A stretch of 7,317 nt of DNA from Lysobacteraceae bacterium (lineage in GTDB: Bacteria > Pseudomonadota > Gammaproteobacteria > Steroidobacterales > Steroidobacteraceae). Of this stretch, positions 6,264-7,317 are shown piece after piece (position 1 is the stretch's first letter; the number at the start of each line of letters is the position of its first letter). The position numbers were made by a program, and so were the translations under genes. The stretch spans positions 1 through 7,317 of the forward strand of contig JAAYXG010000001.1 in NCBI GenBank assembly GCA_012516015.1, in the 5' to 3' direction. The notes beneath the pieces are model-generated. The model had not been told where the DNA came from, did not search any database, and saw nothing but the letters and a program-made list of their open reading frames with translations.

Positions 6264-7064
6264 ATGAAGATGAAACCGCCCGAGGTGATCGCAGCCGCTG
6301 CGTTGGGAGTAGGTACGAGTGCCATCCTTTCCGTCGAGCAAATCAAGCACGGGCTCACGAACGACAGTTGGCGGGTGCGGACGGAACGCGATGCCGTCAT
6401 CGTGCGCGCGAGCAATCGATCCGAAGAAACATTGCGAATAGACCGGATGAGCGAGGCGCGCGTGCTGGCGGCTGTCGCGGCTGCCGGGATCGGACCGGAA
6501 GTGCTCGTATGCGATCCTGCACGTCACGTGCTCGTGACGCGCGATCTCGGTCGAACATGGAGTGCTGACGATGCGCGTGTCGCCGGGAACATCGAGCGGA
6601 TCGCGCGGCTGCTGCGTCGATTGCACGCATTGCCGGCGCCTACCGGCGTGCGCACGGTGGATCTCGTCGAGACGATGCGCGGCTACCTGAAGTCGTTGGA
6701 CGAGAGGGGGCGGCAGACCGCAGCGACCGCGCAAAGAACGCGAGAGCGCGGCGAGCACGCGGCGTTGGCTCTACGTCAGCATGCCGTCGCCTGCTTGTGC
6801 CACAACGATGTCCATCATCTGAATGTGGTCGACGGCGATACGTTGCGACTGATCGATTGGGAGTACTCCGGGATCGGAGAGCCCATGTTCGATCTGGCCT
6901 CGATCTGCGTCTATCACCAGTACGATCGTGCCGAGCGCGAGCGCCTCTTGGATGCCTACGGCGCGGGCGTCGGCGCGACCGCGATCCATCGACTCGAGCT
7001 CGCCTGCTGGCTGTTCGACTACATTCGGGAGCTGTGGGGCGAGGTAAGGTGTCAGAAGGTGTAA
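6264..7064 (+). CDS. APH/choline-kinase-fold kinase, predicted thiamine kinase (ThiK/LicA-like)
   Basis: A 266-residue soluble kinase of the aminoglycoside phosphotransferase/choline kinase fold. The N-lobe has GLTNDSWRV (30-38) in place of the nucleotide loop and VIVRAS (45-50). The catalytic loop CHNDVHHLNVV (179-189) gives His180, Asp182 and Asn187. The metal-binding segment LIDWEYSGIGEPMFDLA (196-212) has Asp198. This matches the LicA/ThiK group; E. coli ThiK (YcfN) is 274 residues. Thiamine kinase makes thiamine monophosphate with ATP, which would trap thiamine entering by PnuT; a ThiL elsewhere would then be needed to reach TPP. Choline or ethanolamine kinase activity is the main alternative. 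ATG at 6264 has no strong ribosome site, and ATG at 6270 is also possible. The last six codons (VRCQKV) and the stop come from a heptamer repeat array, so the native C-terminus may have been replaced. Confidence 0.82.
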   Translation: MKMKPPEVIAAAALGVGTSAILSVEQIKHGLTNDSWRVRTERDAVIVRASNRSEETLRIDRMSEARVLAAVAAAGIGPEVLVCDPARHVLVTRDLGRTWSADDARVAGNIERIARLLRRLHALPAPTGVRTVDLVETMRGYLKSLDERGRQTAATAQRTRERGEHAALALRQHAVACLCHNDVHHLNVVDGDTLRLIDWEYSGIGEPMFDLASICVYHQYDRAERERLLDAYGAGVGATAIHRLELACWLFDYIRELWGEVRCQKV

Positions 7065-7183
7065 GGTGTAAGGTGTAAGGTGTGAAGTGTGACGTGTAAG
7101 GTGTGAACCAGAAAGGAGCTGCGATCTCCGCGGACACCTCACGCGTCACACCTTTACACCTTACACTCTCACTCTACACCTTA
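7044..7183. repeat. Heptamer tandem array forming a large inverted repeat
   Basis: From 7044 to about 7107 the strand is built of degenerate GTGTAAG units (three nearly perfect in a row at 7059-7080, then GTGTGAA, GTGTGAC and GTGTAAG variants). From 7134 to 7183 the complementary words (ACACCTCACG, TTTACACC, TTACAC) follow. The best fold pairs 7073-7104 with 7134-7166 at about 29 positions with one bulge. Its loop is about 29 bases and contains a mini-stem GGAG/CTCC (7115-7118 with 7126-7129). It separates the kinase and ferredoxin genes and may act as a transcript-end structure. Its left arm overlaps the kinase 3' end. Confidence 0.7.
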
Positions 7184-7202
7184 GTGCACATCACACGAGT
7201 CC

Positions 7203-7317
7203 ATGCGCATCTATCTCACCGACATCTACGGCACCGAGCACGTCATCGAAGGCCACCCCGGACGCAAGCTCATGGAGAGCTTGCGCGAGCACGAGTTCGG
7301 CGTGACGGCCAGTTGCG
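7203..7317 (+). CDS. 2Fe-2S ferredoxin, adrenodoxin/class VI type (N-terminal part, cut by window)
   Basis: The first 38 residues are visible: MRIYLTDIYGTEHVIEGH, then PGRKLMESLREHEFGVTASC. This matches the start of bacterial adrenodoxin-type ferredoxins: a beta-strand with an acidic turn, a helix (KLMESLREHEFG), then a short loop ending in the first cluster-binding Cys (Cys38). Such proteins carry electrons to P450s or other oxygenases, or act in iron-sulfur assembly. The remaining three Cys ligands lie outside the window. There is no strong ribosome site before ATG 7203 (GAG at 7197-7199). The large inverted repeat upstream suggests it is transcribed separately from the thiamine cluster. 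Confidence 0.78.
   Translation, partial: MRIYLTDIYGTEHVIEGHPGRKLMESLREHEFGVTASC

Noticed and set aside
7044..7183. Possible CRISPR-like or satellite array
   Set aside because: Units are only seven bases, degenerate, directly abutting, with no spacers and no cas genes nearby; the complementary second arm fits a fold-back structure.

Overview
The window reads as GC-rich chromosomal DNA of a Gram-negative bacterium, most likely a gammaproteobacterium. The basis is an outer-membrane TonB-dependent receptor, a YddE-type PhzF protein, a ModF-type double ABC ATPase and an adrenodoxin-type ferredoxin. Species cannot be set from the sequence alone. No tRNA, rRNA, CRISPR array or transposase was seen.

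Layout: (1) 29-1603 (+), a soluble tandem-ABC ATPase of the ModF type, with a low-complexity linker made of an in-frame 45-bp duplication. (2) 1604-1795, a short gap between convergent genes, holding a long imperfect inverted repeat and a perfect small hairpin. (3) 1796-2701 (-), a PhzF/YddE-family isomerase. (4) 2702-3078, a divergent intergenic region of 377 bases. It holds another inverted repeat, a -10-like box, a clear TPP riboswitch aptamer and a Shine-Dalgarno-sequestering hairpin. (5) 3079-7064 (+), a four-gene cluster: TonB-dependent receptor, YkoF/MTH1187-like thiamine-binding protein, PnuT-type PnuC-family transporter and an APH/choline-kinase-fold kinase. (6) 7044-7183, a heptamer-repeat array forming a large inverted repeat. 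(7) 7203 to the window end (+), the start of a 2Fe-2S ferredoxin.

The main result is a compact thiamine-salvage module under a thiamine pyrophosphate sensor. The receptor would bring scarce thiamine (or a precursor) across the outer membrane. PnuT would let it diffuse across the inner membrane. The kinase would phosphorylate it and so trap it. The YkoF-like protein would bind thiamine or its pyrimidine moiety in the cytosol. The leader has a plausible translational switch: the Shine-Dalgarno is closed in an 11-bp stem with a GCAA loop, and the 5' side of that stem can instead pair over 8 bp with the conserved core of the aptamer.

A second theme is that most gaps carry inverted repeats built from short degenerate units. 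One such array supplies the last codons and stop of the kinase gene, and a different repeat is fused in frame into the ABC protein.
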